From an uncultured bacterium (GTDB taxonomy: Bacteria > Bacillota > Clostridia > Lachnospirales > Lachnospiraceae), in the NCBI GenBank assembly GCA_946543095.1, contig CAMNLO010000110.1, positions 1 to 6,054 on the forward strand: a stretch of DNA of 6,054 nucleotides, written 5' to 3'. Position numbers and translations under genes: made by a program. The notes under the pieces were generated by a model that saw nothing but the letters and a program-made list of their open reading frames with translations, made no database searches and was not told the DNA's origin. This document shows positions 6,021 to 6,054 of the stretch, one piece after another (the stretch's first letter is position 1; each line of letters opens with the position of its first letter).

Positions 6021-6054
6021 AGGAGCATGCTTACTGAACTGGCGGCGGTCTCCT

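Larger units (their letters stand above)
5857..6054. other. Non-coding tail of the operon
   Basis: This 198-nt stretch after the transporter stop shows no open reading frame with a convincing ribosome binding site on either strand. It contains a loose inverted repeat (CCGGC at 5888-5892, GCCGG at 5906-5910, no T tract), a small hairpin (GGCTT 5951-5955 with AAGCC 5962-5966), a weak terminator candidate, and a promoter-like sequence heading rightward out of the window. Confidence 0.6.

Noticed and set aside
6027..6054. ATG with AGGAG just upstream, reading MLTELAAVS to the window edge
   Set aside because: The AGGAG is only 1 nt from the ATG and the predicted transcript begins at about this base; too little sequence to support a gene.

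Overview
The window looks like a natural-product locus from a Gram-positive bacterium. A mid-GC member of the Clostridia (Lachnospiraceae-like) is my best guess, based on the style of the proteins, the strong purine-rich ribosome binding sites and the sigma-A-type promoters. The taxon is an inference; no marker gene is present.

Layout. (1) Positions 1-199, minus strand: the first 66 codons of a Rossmann-fold enzyme resembling homospermidine synthase and saccharopine dehydrogenase; the rest lies outside the window. (2) Positions 200-602: a divergent control region. It holds a consensus promoter and a hairpin-rich leader of about 147 nt for the leftward gene, an extended -10 promoter for the rightward genes, and two palindromic sites, one about 70-75 bp upstream of each predicted start site. 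(3) Positions 603-3551: a single-module nonribosomal peptide synthetase with the order adenylation, carrier protein, condensation (982 aa). (4) Positions 3607-5856: a 749-aa membrane protein with a MATE transporter core, an ECF-S-like N-terminal membrane domain, and a short C-terminal domain that looks like a worn-down RsbW/histidine-kinase-type ATPase. (5) Positions 5857-6054: no supported gene; a weak terminator candidate and a promoter pointing rightward out of the window.

How they may work together. The synthetase and transporter are 55 nt apart with no terminator between them, so they are very probably one operon: one makes a small molecule and the other moves it. The adenylation domain lacks the aspartate that normally holds an amino acid's alpha-amino group, so its substrate may be an aryl or other carboxylic acid. 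The module ends in an intact condensation domain with no thioesterase or reductase, so release may be by transfer to a free amine. If the divergent enzyme makes a polyamine, an acyl-polyamine product is an attractive but unproven hypothesis.
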